Made by a program: the position numbers and the translations under genes
In this document: one piece after another, positions 8,518 through 18,261 of the stretch
Layout of the letters: every line of letters begins with the position of its first letter
Numbering within the stretch: position 1 is the stretch's first letter
The notes under the pieces: model-generated
What the model saw: only the letters and a program-made list of their open reading frames with translations
What the model was told of the DNA's origin: nothing
Database searches by the model: none
Assembly (NCBI GenBank): GCA_014240375.1
Contig: JAAZXB010000002.1
Location: 124,001 to 188,000 of the forward strand
Source: Planctomycetota bacterium
Lineage (GTDB): Bacteria; Planctomycetota; UBA8108; UBA1146
Direction of reading: 5' to 3'
Length of the DNA: 64,000 nucleotides

Positions 8518-9434
8518 CCCGCGCCATCTCGCGCCCCGCAAGCTGGCTGGGTGGCATCCGCGAATTCCTCGAGATGATCAAAGTCTCTCACACTTTGTTT
8601 GCGATGCCTTTCGCCATCGGCGCGCTGTTCCTGGCCGGTCGAGATCGCGCCATCGGCGCGCTGGACCTCGTGACTCTCTTGATCCAGGTGGTCGTGGCAG
8701 TGGCACTCGCACGCACCTCTGCGATGTCATTCAATCGCTGGGCCGATCGGAACATCGACGCCTTGAATCCGCGAACCTCTGGACGATCGATCCCCGCCGG
8801 CCGCCTCGGAGCCCGTACAGTTCTCTGGTGGACCGTCTGTAGTGCCGCTGGATTCGTCGCGGTCACCGCCACCATCCATCCGCTGGCACTGAAACTCTCT
8901 CCGGTGGTGCTGCTGGTCATCCTCGGCTACTCCTGGACCAAGCGTTTCACCAGTTTGTGCCACCTGGTTCTGGGCCTCGGGCTGGCCCTGGCTCCCATCG
9001 GCGCATGGGTTGCCGTGCGAGGCACACTGCTGGAAGCGTCAGGTGGCATCGACCCGGTCCCGTGGATCCTCGGAGGATCCGTTCTGTTGTGGACCGCCGG
9101 CTTTGACATCCTCTATGCGTGTCAGGACCACCAGTTTGATCTCCAGCAGCGTCTTCATAGCATTCCCACACGGTTCGGAATCGCCACTGCCCTGCGGCTA
9201 TCGCTACTCCTGCACATCCTGATGGTTGGATTATTGATCGCCTTGTCGAGGCAGGCCCAACTGGGAGTCCCCTTCGCCATCGCCATCGCCATCGTGAGCC
9301 TGTTGCTGGTGGCCCAACATCGCCGAGTCAAACCCGATGATCTGACCCGGATACAGGGTTCCTTCTTCACCCTCAATGCCATCATCAGCAGCATCTTGAT
9401 GATCGCCCTGATGGTCGAAGGTTGGCCCGGATGA
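8514..9434 (+). CDS. UbiA-family aromatic prenyltransferase (MqnP-like)
   Basis: 306 residues, integral membrane protein with about eight or nine hydrophobic helices. It joins a polyprenyl chain to an aromatic acid. The first Asp-rich motif reads NRWADRNIDALNPRTSGR and the second DILYACQDHQFDLQQRLHS-I-P, both with the Asp residues that bind Mg-diphosphate. The NRxxD form and the QDxxFD form resemble the UbiA-like enzymes (MqnP) of the futalosine menaquinone pathway more than classical 4-hydroxybenzoate enzymes; this is from memory of the family. The GTG start at 8514 overlaps ubiX by four bases; its own stop overlaps the next ATG. Confidence 0.88.
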   Translation: MTRAISRPASWLGGIREFLEMIKVSHTLFAMPFAIGALFLAGRDRAIGALDLVTLLIQVVVAVALARTSAMSFNRWADRNIDALNPRTSGRSIPAGRLGARTVLWWTVCSAAGFVAVTATIHPLALKLSPVVLLVILGYSWTKRFTSLCHLVLGLGLALAPIGAWVAVRGTLLEASGGIDPVPWILGGSVLLWTAGFDILYACQDHQFDLQQRLHSIPTRFGIATALRLSLLLHILMVGLLIALSRQAQLGVPFAIAIAIVSLLLVAQHRRVKPDDLTRIQGSFFTLNAIISSILMIALMVEGWPG

Positions 9435-11308
9435 ATCTGCAAGATCGGGAACGCGAGTTACTGATCAGTAGACCTTCTTGGCGGCAACCGGCATTGCCGG
9501 CCAGAAGAGGCGCTCTTCTGCGGGCCACCCTTGTCACGGTGCTGCTGTGGGCTCTGTTCTACCCGGTGGTTCCTGCCGGTCCCGAGATGATGGGTAGTTG
9601 TCAGGTGCTGGTCGAGGCCAGCCCTTTTGATGGCGGCGCTTCTCCTGCCCTCTCGGCTTGTCGGACTCTGCACCGTACCGTACTCGGCTGGATTCCTTCG
9701 ATGATGGCAGCGTCCTGCTTGTCGATCCTATTGATGGGGCTGAGTTGTGGGGCCGCTCTGTGCTGGTTACGACAACAAGATGCCGCCCGCGGAGTGCTGA
9801 TCCCGTTGACGCTGACGCTCGGCCTCAGCCAGGGAATCACCGAGCTCACCCGCATCGGTGGAGCCACCCCGCTGGCCATCTGTTTGGGAATGATCCTGAT
9901 CGCCACCACCGAGCAGATGCGAGCGGAAGCGGGACGGGGCCTGTGGCTGTGGGGGATTCTGCTGGGATTGTCGATCGCAGCCGGACCGAGCACGGCCCCC
10001 GCTCTGATCTATTCACTGCTGAGTCTCCTCAGCGACCGGGGAATCCGTGCCAGCCACCTGCGTTCCTTGCCCGCCGCTTCGATCGGCATCCTGATCGGAA
10101 TCTCGTTGCTGTTCCTGCTCGCCAGCGCATCTGCGAGCAACGGGCTGGCGGAAGTGTGGACCGAGTTCGTCTCGAGCTGGCGTCCGGTTCAGCACCCCGA
10201 TTACTCTCACCTGGGATCGGACCTGCGAAGCGTCCTCGAAGGAAACGGCTGGCTACTGGCAATGCTGGCCATCCCGGGGCTGCTGATCTCATGCCAGCGG
10301 CGACCCGGAGATCTTGCGCTGATCCTGACACTGGCGAGTTCAGGTCCCTTGCTCGGACCCTTGTTCGTGGAAGGATCGTCGGCCCCGACCCCATCGATCC
10401 CCGATTCGATCGCTGCGGCGCCCTTCATCCGGATGACCCTGACCTTGCTGGCGGCATGGAGTTTGACGATGGCCTACCGACGCCTGGGAAAACATCGCCG
10501 CACGACTCACCTGCTACTGTTGACCATCCTGTGGATTCTGGTCGGCGCTTCCCTCTCGATGCGAACGCCCGCTTTAGGCTCCGGAAAAACCCAGGTCGTG
10601 ACCCAGTGGGCCCGCTCCGTCCTCGAAGGATTGCCCGAAGATTCGCTACTTCTCTGTGGCGGCTCTCCTCTCGGTTCGGTGCTCTCGGTGGTCCAGTCGC
10701 ACGAGGGAATTCGCCCCGACGTCACGGTGCTCGATCGTGGTGGCGCCATCGATCCGATTCTCCTCGGTCTACCGGTCGAGACCCCGACTCCGAGGGTGCT
10801 TCAGGTCGCCCGATCCCTCATTGCATCGGGAAGACCGTTGCTGGCCTTGCCGCTGGCACTTCATCAGGAATTGCTGAGGGGGCGTGGACTGGCGCCATGG
10901 GGCCTACTGCTGATCGCCCGCGATCCAACCGATCCCGCTCCCGATGACAGTGGCGCGTGGCAGCAGGTCCAAATCGCCGATCTGCCCCTCGAATCCACCG
11001 GTGCCTGGCAGTGGATTCGAGGAGAAGGAGATCATCCCCATGCCAGCGGAAGGCTGGCGTCCGAGGTGGCTGCAGCGGCCTGGTTTGCCACTGCCCGGCG
11101 CGACGGAAATCTTCGTGACGGAGGTCGTTGGGCTGGAATTCTCGGATTGCTGGGAGATCTGATCAAAGATCCTGGCGGCACCCGTCGCTGGGCATTGCAG
11201 CAACCGGTCGACCTGTTCGGCGAGAGTCCTCGAGACACCGGTGGACCGGTTAACGATCCTCGAAGCGTTGGCTCGCCCGATCGAGAAAGCGACGCTCTTC
11301 AGGACTGA
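9431..11308 (+). CDS. Large polytopic membrane protein, hypothetical
   Basis: 625 residues starting at the ATG at 9431, which overlaps the stop of the prenyltransferase gene (ATGA), so it belongs to the same operon. About ten hydrophobic helices occupy residues 25-375, starting after an Arg-rich N-terminus. The remaining 240 residues are soluble and include LPEDSLLLCGGSPLGSVLSV and IRPDVTVLDRGG, reminiscent of the C-terminal domain of DUF2723-type membrane proteins. No catalytic site is recognised. The last 59 bp overlap the convergent M50 protease gene tail to tail. Confidence 0.75.
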   Translation: MNLQDRERELLISRPSWRQPALPARRGALLRATLVTVLLWALFYPVVPAGPEMMGSCQVLVEASPFDGGASPALSACRTLHRTVLGWIPSMMAASCLSILLMGLSCGAALCWLRQQDAARGVLIPLTLTLGLSQGITELTRIGGATPLAICLGMILIATTEQMRAEAGRGLWLWGILLGLSIAAGPSTAPALIYSLLSLLSDRGIRASHLRSLPAASIGILIGISLLFLLASASASNGLAEVWTEFVSSWRPVQHPDYSHLGSDLRSVLEGNGWLLAMLAIPGLLISCQRRPGDLALILTLASSGPLLGPLFVEGSSAPTPSIPDSIAAAPFIRMTLTLLAAWSLTMAYRRLGKHRRTTHLLLLTILWILVGASLSMRTPALGSGKTQVVTQWARSVLEGLPEDSLLLCGGSPLGSVLSVVQSHEGIRPDVTVLDRGGAIDPILLGLPVETPTPRVLQVARSLIASGRPLLALPLALHQELLRGRGLAPWGLLLIARDPTDPAPDDSGAWQQVQIADLPLESTGAWQWIRGEGDHPHASGRLASEVAAAAWFATARRDGNLRDGGRWAGILGLLGDLIKDPGGTRRWALQQPVDLFGESPRDTGGPVNDPRSVGSPDRESDALQD

Positions 11309-12188
11309 GAGAATCGATGCCATCGGTGGAGACCTTCTTCAGCAGGTCATCGACTCGTGCTCGAAGGCGCTGTTGACGAAGCGTCTTGCGCTGTTGCTTC
11401 CACTGGTGAAAGCGGTCTCGCTGACGCTGCCACCAGCCGACCGCGGATCTCGATCCACCACCAGGGCCGTTACGCCACGACTCCGCAGCACCAGAATCGC
11501 CCGACAACTGCTGCAATTGCTGGCTCTGGATCCACATCAACAGGGCCATCGCCAACAACAATCCACTGCGCTCGCCCGGCAGGAACCAGACCACTGCCAG
11601 TACCAGCGCCACGATCTTACCGCTGACCGCCAGTTTCTGAGTGGCCACTCCCTCGCCCCTGCGTTGCCACAGGATCGAATGAAGAATTCTTCCGCCGTCG
11701 AGGGGCAGTGCTGGCAACAGATTGAAAAGGAGTAGATCGAGGTTGACCGCCGCAGCGATGGCGATCGGATCGGTGATGGGTTCCGCCGGCCACCGGAGAA
11801 AGAAGGAACCGACCGGCGATCCCTGGGAGATGACAAAGGGTAGCAGAGCCAACCACAGGACCAGGTTGACCAGCGGCCCCCCCGAGGCTACCGCCAGATG
11901 CGAAAGTGGGCGGCTCGGGATATCCACCGAGGCTAACCCTCCGAGAGGCCATAGAGTCACCTCGTGAGCGTTTCCACCCACTTGTCGTGCCGCTCGACAG
12001 TGGCCCATCTCATGGAGGAAGACCGAGCCGAAGAGCAGCCCGAGATAGATCGCTACCTGCCCGGCTCCGCCGAAACGCTCTGCGGAAAAAAACTCGAACA
12101 GCGCCCAGACCAGGAAGATCCAGTGCAACCGCACCGAGATTCCTGCGACCTGACCGATACGAATTCCACCGCGATCAAACAAACTCAC
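11250..12188 (-). CDS. M50-family intramembrane metalloprotease (SpoIVFB/Rip-like)
   Basis: 312 residues with about five or six membrane helices. The zinc site HEMGH is at residues 59-63 and the second conserved block NLLPALPLDGGRIL, whose Asp is the third ligand, is near residue 160. Such site-2 proteases cut proteins within the membrane. The C-terminal 60 residues are charged and end in DSLSPEERRFLDRAS, a small motif also seen at the C-terminus of some rhomboid proteins. The GTG at 12188 has a poorly spaced site; the in-frame TTG at 12182 fits AGGGAG better. It follows the aldehyde dehydrogenase gene by 31 bp on the same strand. Its target is unknown. Confidence 0.9.
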   Translation of the reverse strand: MSLFDRGGIRIGQVAGISVRLHWIFLVWALFEFFSAERFGGAGQVAIYLGLLFGSVFLHEMGHCRAARQVGGNAHEVTLWPLGGLASVDIPSRPLSHLAVASGGPLVNLVLWLALLPFVISQGSPVGSFFLRWPAEPITDPIAIAAAVNLDLLLFNLLPALPLDGGRILHSILWQRRGEGVATQKLAVSGKIVALVLAVVWFLPGERSGLLLAMALLMWIQSQQLQQLSGDSGAAESWRNGPGGGSRSAVGWWQRQRDRFHQWKQQRKTLRQQRLRARVDDLLKKVSTDGIDSLSPEERRFLDRASQRFEDR

Positions 12189-12219
12189 TCCCTGCTGCTT
12201 CGGTCTTCACTGCAAAGAT

Positions 12220-13746
12220 TCAATCGCCAAACTGAATCCCCTGGGCCAGCGGTAACTCCTTCGAGTAGTTGATGGTGCAGGTTTGTCTGCGCATGTAGGT
12301 CTTCCAGGCATCTGAACCCGACTCGCGGCCGCCGCCAGTGTCCTTCTCTCCGCCAAAGGCTCCGCCGATCTCGGCGCCACTGGTTCCGATGTTGACGTTG
12401 GCGATTCCGCAATCGGAGCCCGCCGCAGAAAGGAACTTCTCCGACTCCTGGAGATCTCGAGTAAAGATGGCACTCGACAATCCCTGCGGAACAGCGTTAT
12501 GCCACTCGATCACCTGGTCCAGATCACGGTAACGCACCAGATACAGGATCGGTGCAAAGGTTTCCTCATGAACGATTTTCATGTCGTGACGAGCTCTGAC
12601 GAGTGTCGGCTGAACGTAATGACCCCCTTCAGGAACCCCCTCGGTGACACTCTGCCCACCGTAGATCACCTCTCCGCCCTCCTCTTGAACCGCCGTCAAC
12701 GCCTCCATCATGTCCCCCACGGCACCCTGTTGAACCAGCGGCCCCATCAAGGTGCTCCCCTCCAGCGGGTCACCGATCTTCACCTGCTGGTAGGCAGTGA
12801 TGAGGCGCGACTCCATCTCATCGGCGATGTCCTCGTGGAGAAACAATCGCCGGGTCGAGGTGCACCGCTGGCCGGCAGTTCCGCACGCTCCAAAAACCAC
12901 TGCTCTCATCGCAAGATCGAGATCTGCCCGATCTGAAACCACGATGGCATTGTTCCCTCCCAGTTCGAGGAGGGTCCTTCCAAGACGCAATCCAACCACT
13001 TCAGCGACACGACGGCCCATCCGACAGGACCCCGTGGCACTGATCAGAGGCAAGTTTCGATCGGCCAGCATCGCTTCTCCCACTGGATCGCGGTGGGCCA
13101 CCACCAGGCCAAAGATGGGAGGAGCTGCCATTTCATCGAGGACCTTCTGGGCGATCTTGTGGACAGCCACTGCGCAAAGAGGGGTCGAAGATGAGGGCTT
13201 CCAGATCACCGCATCGCCACAGGCGGCAGCGACCAGCGCATTCCAGGCCCAGACCGCAACCGGGAAATTGAACGCCGTGATGCAACCGACAACCCCGAGC
13301 GGGTGCCACTGTTCGTACATCCGGTGTCCAGGTCGTTCTGAATGCATCGAGAGGCCATACAGTTGCCTCGAGAGGCCCACTGAAAAATCAGCGATGTCGA
13401 TCATCTCCTGCACTTCCCCGATCCCCTCGGGAAGGATTTTCCCCATCTCTGCAGAGACCAGTCGACCGAGCGGATCGAGATGATCTCTCAGAGCATTTCC
13501 GATTCTCCGAACCACCTCGCCACGGCGCGGAGCGGGCCAGGTACGCCATTCGAGAAACGCCTCTCTGGTGGCACTCACGGTCTGCTGGTAATCCTCCAGG
13601 GTGGCCAGCGACACCTTGCCCAGCAGCGACCCATCGACCGGCGAATGACTTTCTAGCCACTGCTCTGAAGGTGCTTTCCAGTCGCCGCCGAAGACTCCAG
13701 GGTTTTCCTGCTGGAGACCCAGTGCATCGAGAAATGATAGATCCAT
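12220..13746 (-). CDS. Aldehyde dehydrogenase, ALDH7 type (piperideine-6-carboxylate/aminoadipate-semialdehyde dehydrogenase-like)
   Basis: 508 residues from the ATG at 13746; the open frame extends upstream but without a start signal. The NAD-binding and catalytic blocks are intact: FNFPVAVWAWNALVA, LLELGGNNAIVVSDRADLD with the general base Glu, and GTAGQRCTSTRRLF with the nucleophile Cys. The C-terminal run IGGAFGGEKDTGGGRESGSD and RRQTCTINYSKELPLAQGI are signatures of the antiquitin (ALDH7) branch, which oxidises alpha-aminoadipate semialdehyde in lysine breakdown. The exact substrate here is inferred. No other lysine genes are nearby. It precedes the M50 protease gene on the same strand. 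Confidence 0.9.
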   Translation of the reverse strand: MDLSFLDALGLQQENPGVFGGDWKAPSEQWLESHSPVDGSLLGKVSLATLEDYQQTVSATREAFLEWRTWPAPRRGEVVRRIGNALRDHLDPLGRLVSAEMGKILPEGIGEVQEMIDIADFSVGLSRQLYGLSMHSERPGHRMYEQWHPLGVVGCITAFNFPVAVWAWNALVAAACGDAVIWKPSSSTPLCAVAVHKIAQKVLDEMAAPPIFGLVVAHRDPVGEAMLADRNLPLISATGSCRMGRRVAEVVGLRLGRTLLELGGNNAIVVSDRADLDLAMRAVVFGACGTAGQRCTSTRRLFLHEDIADEMESRLITAYQQVKIGDPLEGSTLMGPLVQQGAVGDMMEALTAVQEEGGEVIYGGQSVTEGVPEGGHYVQPTLVRARHDMKIVHEETFAPILYLVRYRDLDQVIEWHNAVPQGLSSAIFTRDLQESEKFLSAAGSDCGIANVNIGTSGAEIGGAFGGEKDTGGGRESGSDAWKTYMRRQTCTINYSKELPLAQGIQFGD

Positions 13747-14388
13747 TCCGAACCCCTTTCCTGGGGAAGTGGTCGATCGAAGCCGCATCGTCCAGGCTTC
13801 GTCTCCGTGAGAGTGGCGTACCCTAGCCCTGCGAAGGGAAGTCGTCGAGGGTTCCCGATCGGTAGAGAATCGGTCAGTTGCTGGGTGCTCTTCCGGGGAG
13901 GACTGCGATCCGCGGCCCTCCCATTCGCTGCTGGCCCTCGTGACCAACCCTAACCACACAAAAATAATCGGCTTACGACCCACCCCGCAAACCACTCCGC
14001 GAATCACCACTCGGCTGAATCCGGAAAGACTTCCCTGAATGTCGCAAATGCTGACCCACTTTATCTTCAATTTACTCAACAAGGTACTCGCCTGAGGCCA
14101 TCTGGTTGCTACTATCGGAACATGGTCTGTATGAAGAGAGTGGAACCGAATTGAGTTCCATTTTCCTGGATAGACATGTCGTGGTGTTGGTTTCTACCTG
14201 TATTTGGTGAGGACTTTCGGGATTTAATCTCGAGTCACTCCTATCGGATGGATTCCAAGGCTTGGGAAATAATTGTTGTAAATTTCTGTCTTCTTCCGGT
14301 GACTTGGAATGTGGTTTCAAACCAGTTTCAGTTTCGGAGAAGCTGACTGATTATTTATTCACACCCTACGTGTGAAGAGAGGAACTCC
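13747..14388. other. 642-bp intergenic region between divergent genes
   Basis: No convincing gene is seen. The right half (about 13930-14388) is clearly richer in A/T than its surroundings, as expected for promoters of the secreted-protein gene at 14389 and the divergent dehydrogenase gene. A small dyad TCACAC-CCTAC-GTGTGA lies at 14359-14375, directly before the AGAGAGGA ribosome site of the gene at 14389. It could be a 5'-UTR hairpin or an operator. Confidence 0.6.
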
Positions 14389-17300
14389 ATGCGTTCTTTG
14401 AGTCTTTTGGCGATCATTTGTGGATTGATTTCTTTGGGAGGAATTTCGACCCTCCACGGACAGTCCGACGAATGTGACGTCGCCACCTTCATCGATGTCT
14501 CTGCCGGAGCCGGCGTCTATACTGCAGCGTTCGATACGACCACTGCAACAGACTCCGCAAATCCTGCACCGACAATTCCATGTCCAGTACTCGGAGCACT
14601 TTCCAATGATGTGTGGTGGGAGTTCACATCTTCTGTCGATGGGATTGCCGAACTTCACACTTGCGGTGTAGCGGGAGACCTCGACACCGATCTGGTCATG
14701 TACGAGGGTGCCGACTGCACCACGATGATCGAGGTCGGCTGCAACGGGGATGCCAACATCCTGGCCGGCTGCCAGGCGTACTACAGCCATATCCAATTTG
14801 TCCCGGTGATCGGTGGCCTGACCTACAAGATCCGCATGGGATCCTGGGCTGCCGGGGATGCGGGAGTGGGTACCTTGACCCTTGCGCTGGTCGTCCCCAG
14901 CCCTGAAATCTGTGACGACGGACTCGATAACGATTCTGACGGATTCGTCGACTGTTTCGATGCGGACTGCGTGGGTAACCCCGCCTGCTTCGAAGGTGAC
15001 CCGATCACCTGCGCCGACGGCGTCGACAACGACGGAGACGGCACCACTGATTGCGCCGATGTCGATTGCAGCGGAATCGGTCCCTGCGGACTCGAATCTG
15101 ACTTCTGTGACGACGGAATTGACAATGACGGTGACGGCCTCATCGACTGCGCCGATGTTATCGATTGCCCGCTGGGTAGCCCCGCGTGCCTCGCCGCTGA
15201 TAACGATGAGTGCGACGGAGCCATCGATATTGGCCCGGTCGCAGGATATGGAACCTACACCGGATTCATCGACACCACCTTGGCCAGTGACTCCGCCAAC
15301 CCAATGCCGACGATTCCCTGCGATGTTCTGGGATCGTTGAGCAATGACGTCTGGCACAGTTTCACACCGGATGCTGACGGTGCCATCACGGTTCACACCT
15401 GCGACGGTTCAGGATTTGACACTGACGTGGTGGTGTACGAGGATTCGTTGTTTGATTGCACCTCCCTGGTCGAGGTCGGTTGTAACGGCGATTCCAACAT
15501 CCTCGCCGGCTGCCAGATCTTCTACAGCCACATCACTGGAATCCCGGTGATAGGCGGGCAAACCTACAAGATCAGAACCGGAGCTTATGGACTGGGTGTT
15601 ACAGGAACCAATACCCTCACCGTGGAGTTCTTCTCCATCTCCGCGGAAATCTGTGACGATGGAATTGACAACGACGGCGATGGTCTGATCGACTGCGCCG
15701 ATCCCGTCGATTGCCCATTTGGGATTCCCCCCTGCGATGCCGCAGCTAACGACGAGTGCGATGGCGCCACGCTGATCGATGTCTCTGCCGGAGCGGGAAC
15801 CTACACCGCTTTCTTCGACACAACGCTGGCCAGTGATTCTGCCTACCCTGCACCGGCCATTCCTTGCGCCGTGCTGGGAGCCCTCGCCAATGATGTGTGG
15901 TTCGAGTTCTCGCCGTCCGTCGATGCGGTCGCCGAGATTCATACCTGCGGAGTTGCGGGCGACCTCGACACCGATCTGGTCGTCTACGAGGGCAGTGATT
16001 GCACCGCCCTGACCGAGATTGCCTGTAACGGTGACGCGGGAATCCTGGCGGGCTGCCAGGCGTACTACAGCCATGTCCAGTTTGTTCAATTGTCCGCTGG
16101 CCTCACCTACAAGATCCGAGTTGGAGCGTGGGCCGTAGAAACCGGCACCGGCACCGTGACCATCGATATGGTGGTCCCCGGTATTGAAGACTGCGCCAAT
16201 GGTGTGGATGATGACCTGGATGGATTCATCGACTGCTTCGATCCAGACTGCTACACCGACCCCAACTGCACTTACATTGACGGAGACGAGTGCTTCGTGG
16301 CCTTGGATGTAGTCGAAGGGGCCAATCTGATCGACACCACCCCCTTCACCGACAGTAGCGATCTGGCCGATTACGGCCTGTGCCCCGGAACCTTCGGTGG
16401 CAACATGGCTTCGGATGGCTGGTACCGCTGGGTGGCGACTTCCGACGCCGATTACTGGATTCACACCTGCGATGCCGCAGGATGGGATACAGATACGATC
16501 ATCTACGAGGGACCCTGTGATGCTCTCGTGCCGGTCGCCTGTAACGGTGACGACACCGCCGGGTTGGTGACGGGCTGCCAGATTTTCTTCTCGTTCATCG
16601 AGTTCACAGCGCTGGCTGGCACCGAGTACACGATTCGCGTGGGATCGTATGGTGCGGGAGGTGGCACTGGCACCCTCAATATCGTTCCGTTGCTGTGCCC
16701 GCCGATGGCTGGCTTGGCTTCAACCTCGGATTGTGTCACCGGTGATGTCACCCTGAGTTGGACCGGAAATGCTTACGACACCATCGATATCCTCCGCGAT
16801 TCGGTGCTGATCGACAGCGTGCCTGGAACCGATACCTCATACGTCGACCCCGGATTGGCGTCTGGTAGCTACCAGTACACCGTCCAGGGAATCTGTGCGG
16901 GTAATATCGGTGGCTCCCAGATCATCACCACCAATGTCGCCTCCTACGGTGGCGAGCCTCATGTGATCTTCGCCGTTGAGGGTGTGGACGATATCGACAG
17001 TGTCGCTGCTCTTCAGGCGGCACTCGATGCCAATGGTGTTTCCTATGTCACCACCACCCTCGGCCCCGCCGAGTGGGGTTGCCTCGGCAGCGGCACCCTT
17101 CAGTGCGCCTGGATGATGACCGGTACCTACCCCAATGATTACCGGATCACCGATGCCGACGGCGCTGCGCTGGCCAGTGCGGTGGAAAACGGCACCGCGG
17201 TCTACATGGAAGCGGGAGACCACTGGGGCTTTGCTCACCTGATCACCACCTACGACAACTACGATGGTGTCGATCAGGGATCAGTCCTCGATGGGGATGA

Positions 17301-17904
17301 CACATTCCTCGTCATGGACGGATTCGATTCCGGCTTCGGTCTCGACACCTCCGATCTCTCCGGCTCCGCCTACAACCAGGCCAATGGTGGTGGCAACGAC
17401 TGGACTGACCAGATTCAGCCTGGAGTCGGCGCGGCCGGCCCCAATGTCGCCCAGATCTGGGCTAACGCTGGTGGTGGATACGGCACGGGCAACTTCTACG
17501 CCACCGATGATCCGTTCGGAAATACCATCTCTCAATCGTGGGAGTTCGGTGGATTCGGCGGAGATCAGGTCGACCTGGCCGCACGCTACCTCGCTGTACT
17601 CGGCGGCGGTGGCCCTCCTCCGGGAACCACCTTCCAACGTGGTGACTGCAACGCGGACGGTGGATTCAACATCGCTGACCAGATCTACATCCTTGCCGCT
17701 CTCTTCTCGGGTGGTCCGGCCGGAGTCTGTGCCGATGCCTGTGACGAAAACGATGACGGTGGAATCAACATCGCCGACGGAATCTATGGTCTCGCTGCAC
17801 TGTTCAGTGGAGGTCCTCCTCCGCCAGCACCCAGTCCGGGAACCTGCGGCGTGGATCCCACCGACGATGCGCTTGATTGTGCGAGCTTCCCACCCTGCCT
17901 CTAG
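14389..17904 (+). CDS. Large secreted multimodular protein: four PPC-like modules, FN3, Rossmann-like domain, dockerin-like tail
   Basis: 1171 residues; ATG follows AGAGAGGA. Signal peptide about 1-25. Four PPC-like beta-sandwich modules (about 25-167, 272-417, 452-597, 632-767) share NDVWxxF, HTC, DLDTDLVxYEG, CNGD and YKIRxG blocks. They are joined by Cys/Asp linkers of the type CDDGxDNDxDGxxDCxD, five in all, which probably bind calcium and form disulfides. An FN3-like domain (about 770-847) and an alpha/beta domain (about 855-1072; starts [10 protein letters not shown], contains [14 protein letters not shown] and EAGDHWGF) follow. The last 90 residues hold two EF-hand loops ([24 protein letters not shown]) and a Cys-containing end. 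No catalytic residues are certain. Related to the genes at 20540 and 24327. Confidence 0.88.
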   Translation: MRSLSLLAIICGLISLGGISTLHGQSDECDVATFIDVSAGAGVYTAAFDTTTATDSANPAPTIPCPVLGALSNDVWWEFTSSVDGIAELHTCGVAGDLDTDLVMYEGADCTTMIEVGCNGDANILAGCQAYYSHIQFVPVIGGLTYKIRMGSWAAGDAGVGTLTLALVVPSPEICDDGLDNDSDGFVDCFDADCVGNPACFEGDPITCADGVDNDGDGTTDCADVDCSGIGPCGLESDFCDDGIDNDGDGLIDCADVIDCPLGSPACLAADNDECDGAIDIGPVAGYGTYTGFIDTTLASDSANPMPTIPCDVLGSLSNDVWHSFTPDADGAITVHTCDGSGFDTDVVVYEDSLFDCTSLVEVGCNGDSNILAGCQIFYSHITGIPVIGGQTYKIRTGAYGLGVTGTNTLTVEFFSISAEICDDGIDNDGDGLIDCADPVDCPFGIPPCDAAANDECDGATLIDVSAGAGTYTAFFDTTLASDSAYPAPAIPCAVLGALANDVWFEFSPSVDAVAEIHTCGVAGDLDTDLVVYEGSDCTALTEIACNGDAGILAGCQAYYSHVQFVQLSAGLTYKIRVGAWAVETGTGTVTIDMVVPGIEDCANGVDDDLDGFIDCFDPDCYTDPNCTYIDGDECFVALDVVEGANLIDTTPFTDSSDLADYGLCPGTFGGNMASDGWYRWVATSDADYWIHTCDAAGWDTDTIIYEGPCDALVPVACNGDDTAGLVTGCQIFFSFIEFTALAGTEYTIRVGSYGAGGGTGTLNIVPLLCPPMAGLASTSDCVTGDVTLSWTGNAYDTIDILRDSVLIDSVPGTDTSYVDPGLASGSYQYTVQGICAGNIGGSQIITTNVASYGGEPHVIFAVEGVDDIDSVAALQAALDANGVSYVTTTLGPAEWGCLGSGTLQCAWMMTGTYPNDYRITDADGAALASAVENGTAVYMEAGDHWGFAHLITTYDNYDGVDQGSVLDGDDTFLVMDGFDSGFGLDTSDLSGSAYNQANGGGNDWTDQIQPGVGAAGPNVAQIWANAGGGYGTGNFYATDDPFGNTISQSWEFGGFGGDQVDLAARYLAVLGGGGPPPGTTFQRGDCNADGGFNIADQIYILAALFSGGPAGVCADACDENDDGGINIADGIYGLAALFSGGPPPPAPSPGTCGVDPTDDALDCASFPPCL

Positions 17905-17933
17905 TCTCTAGCGGGTAGCCAACGGATGTCTCT

Positions 17934-17975
17934 GCGGGAGGCCTTTTCCAGTCGGGAAAGGCCTCCCGCTTTTTT
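17934..17975 (+). terminator. Rho-independent terminator after the 14389 gene
   Basis: A long GC-rich hairpin with arms GCGGGAGGCCTTTTCC (17934-17949) and GGGAAAGGCCTCCCGC (17954-17969), one mismatch, loop AGTC, followed by six T. It begins 30 bp after the stop codon of the upstream gene. Confidence 0.93.
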
Positions 17976-18261
17976 CATCGAACTATTTGCAGTCGCCCAT
18001 CTCTGACAGCCCGCAGCGATCTGTGTTGCTTCACAGCCTGCTGGAGTTCGCACCACCCTCGGATTGAACTTCTCATTCCTGCCACCTGTAGCATTCTGCA
18101 GCAGGCCATTAGTCAGGCACTGCTTGTTAGAATACGATCGATGACATGAAGAGGCTTGGGGCCAACTTGGATGGCCCCAGTCACATTATTTAGTGTGCCG
18201 CCAACTATTACATGGCCTGCCAGAGCGACTATCGGTCTGGACCTTCGAGTTCGGTTCCCCC
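17976..18261. other. Intergenic region upstream of the 18262 gene
   Basis: No open frame of gene-like character is seen between the terminator and the ATG at 18262. The region presumably holds the promoter of the next gene, but no clear -10/-35 pair or operator could be identified. The start at 18262 lacks an obvious ribosome site. Confidence 0.5.

Noticed and set aside
13747-14082. Upstream extension of the aldehyde dehydrogenase frame
   Set aside because: The extra 112 residues do not resemble the family, whose N-terminus begins near the ATG at 13746.
14359-16464. Long minus-strand open frames opposite the 14389 gene
   Set aside because: They mirror the repeated PPC-like modules and have no ribosome sites or recognisable domains.
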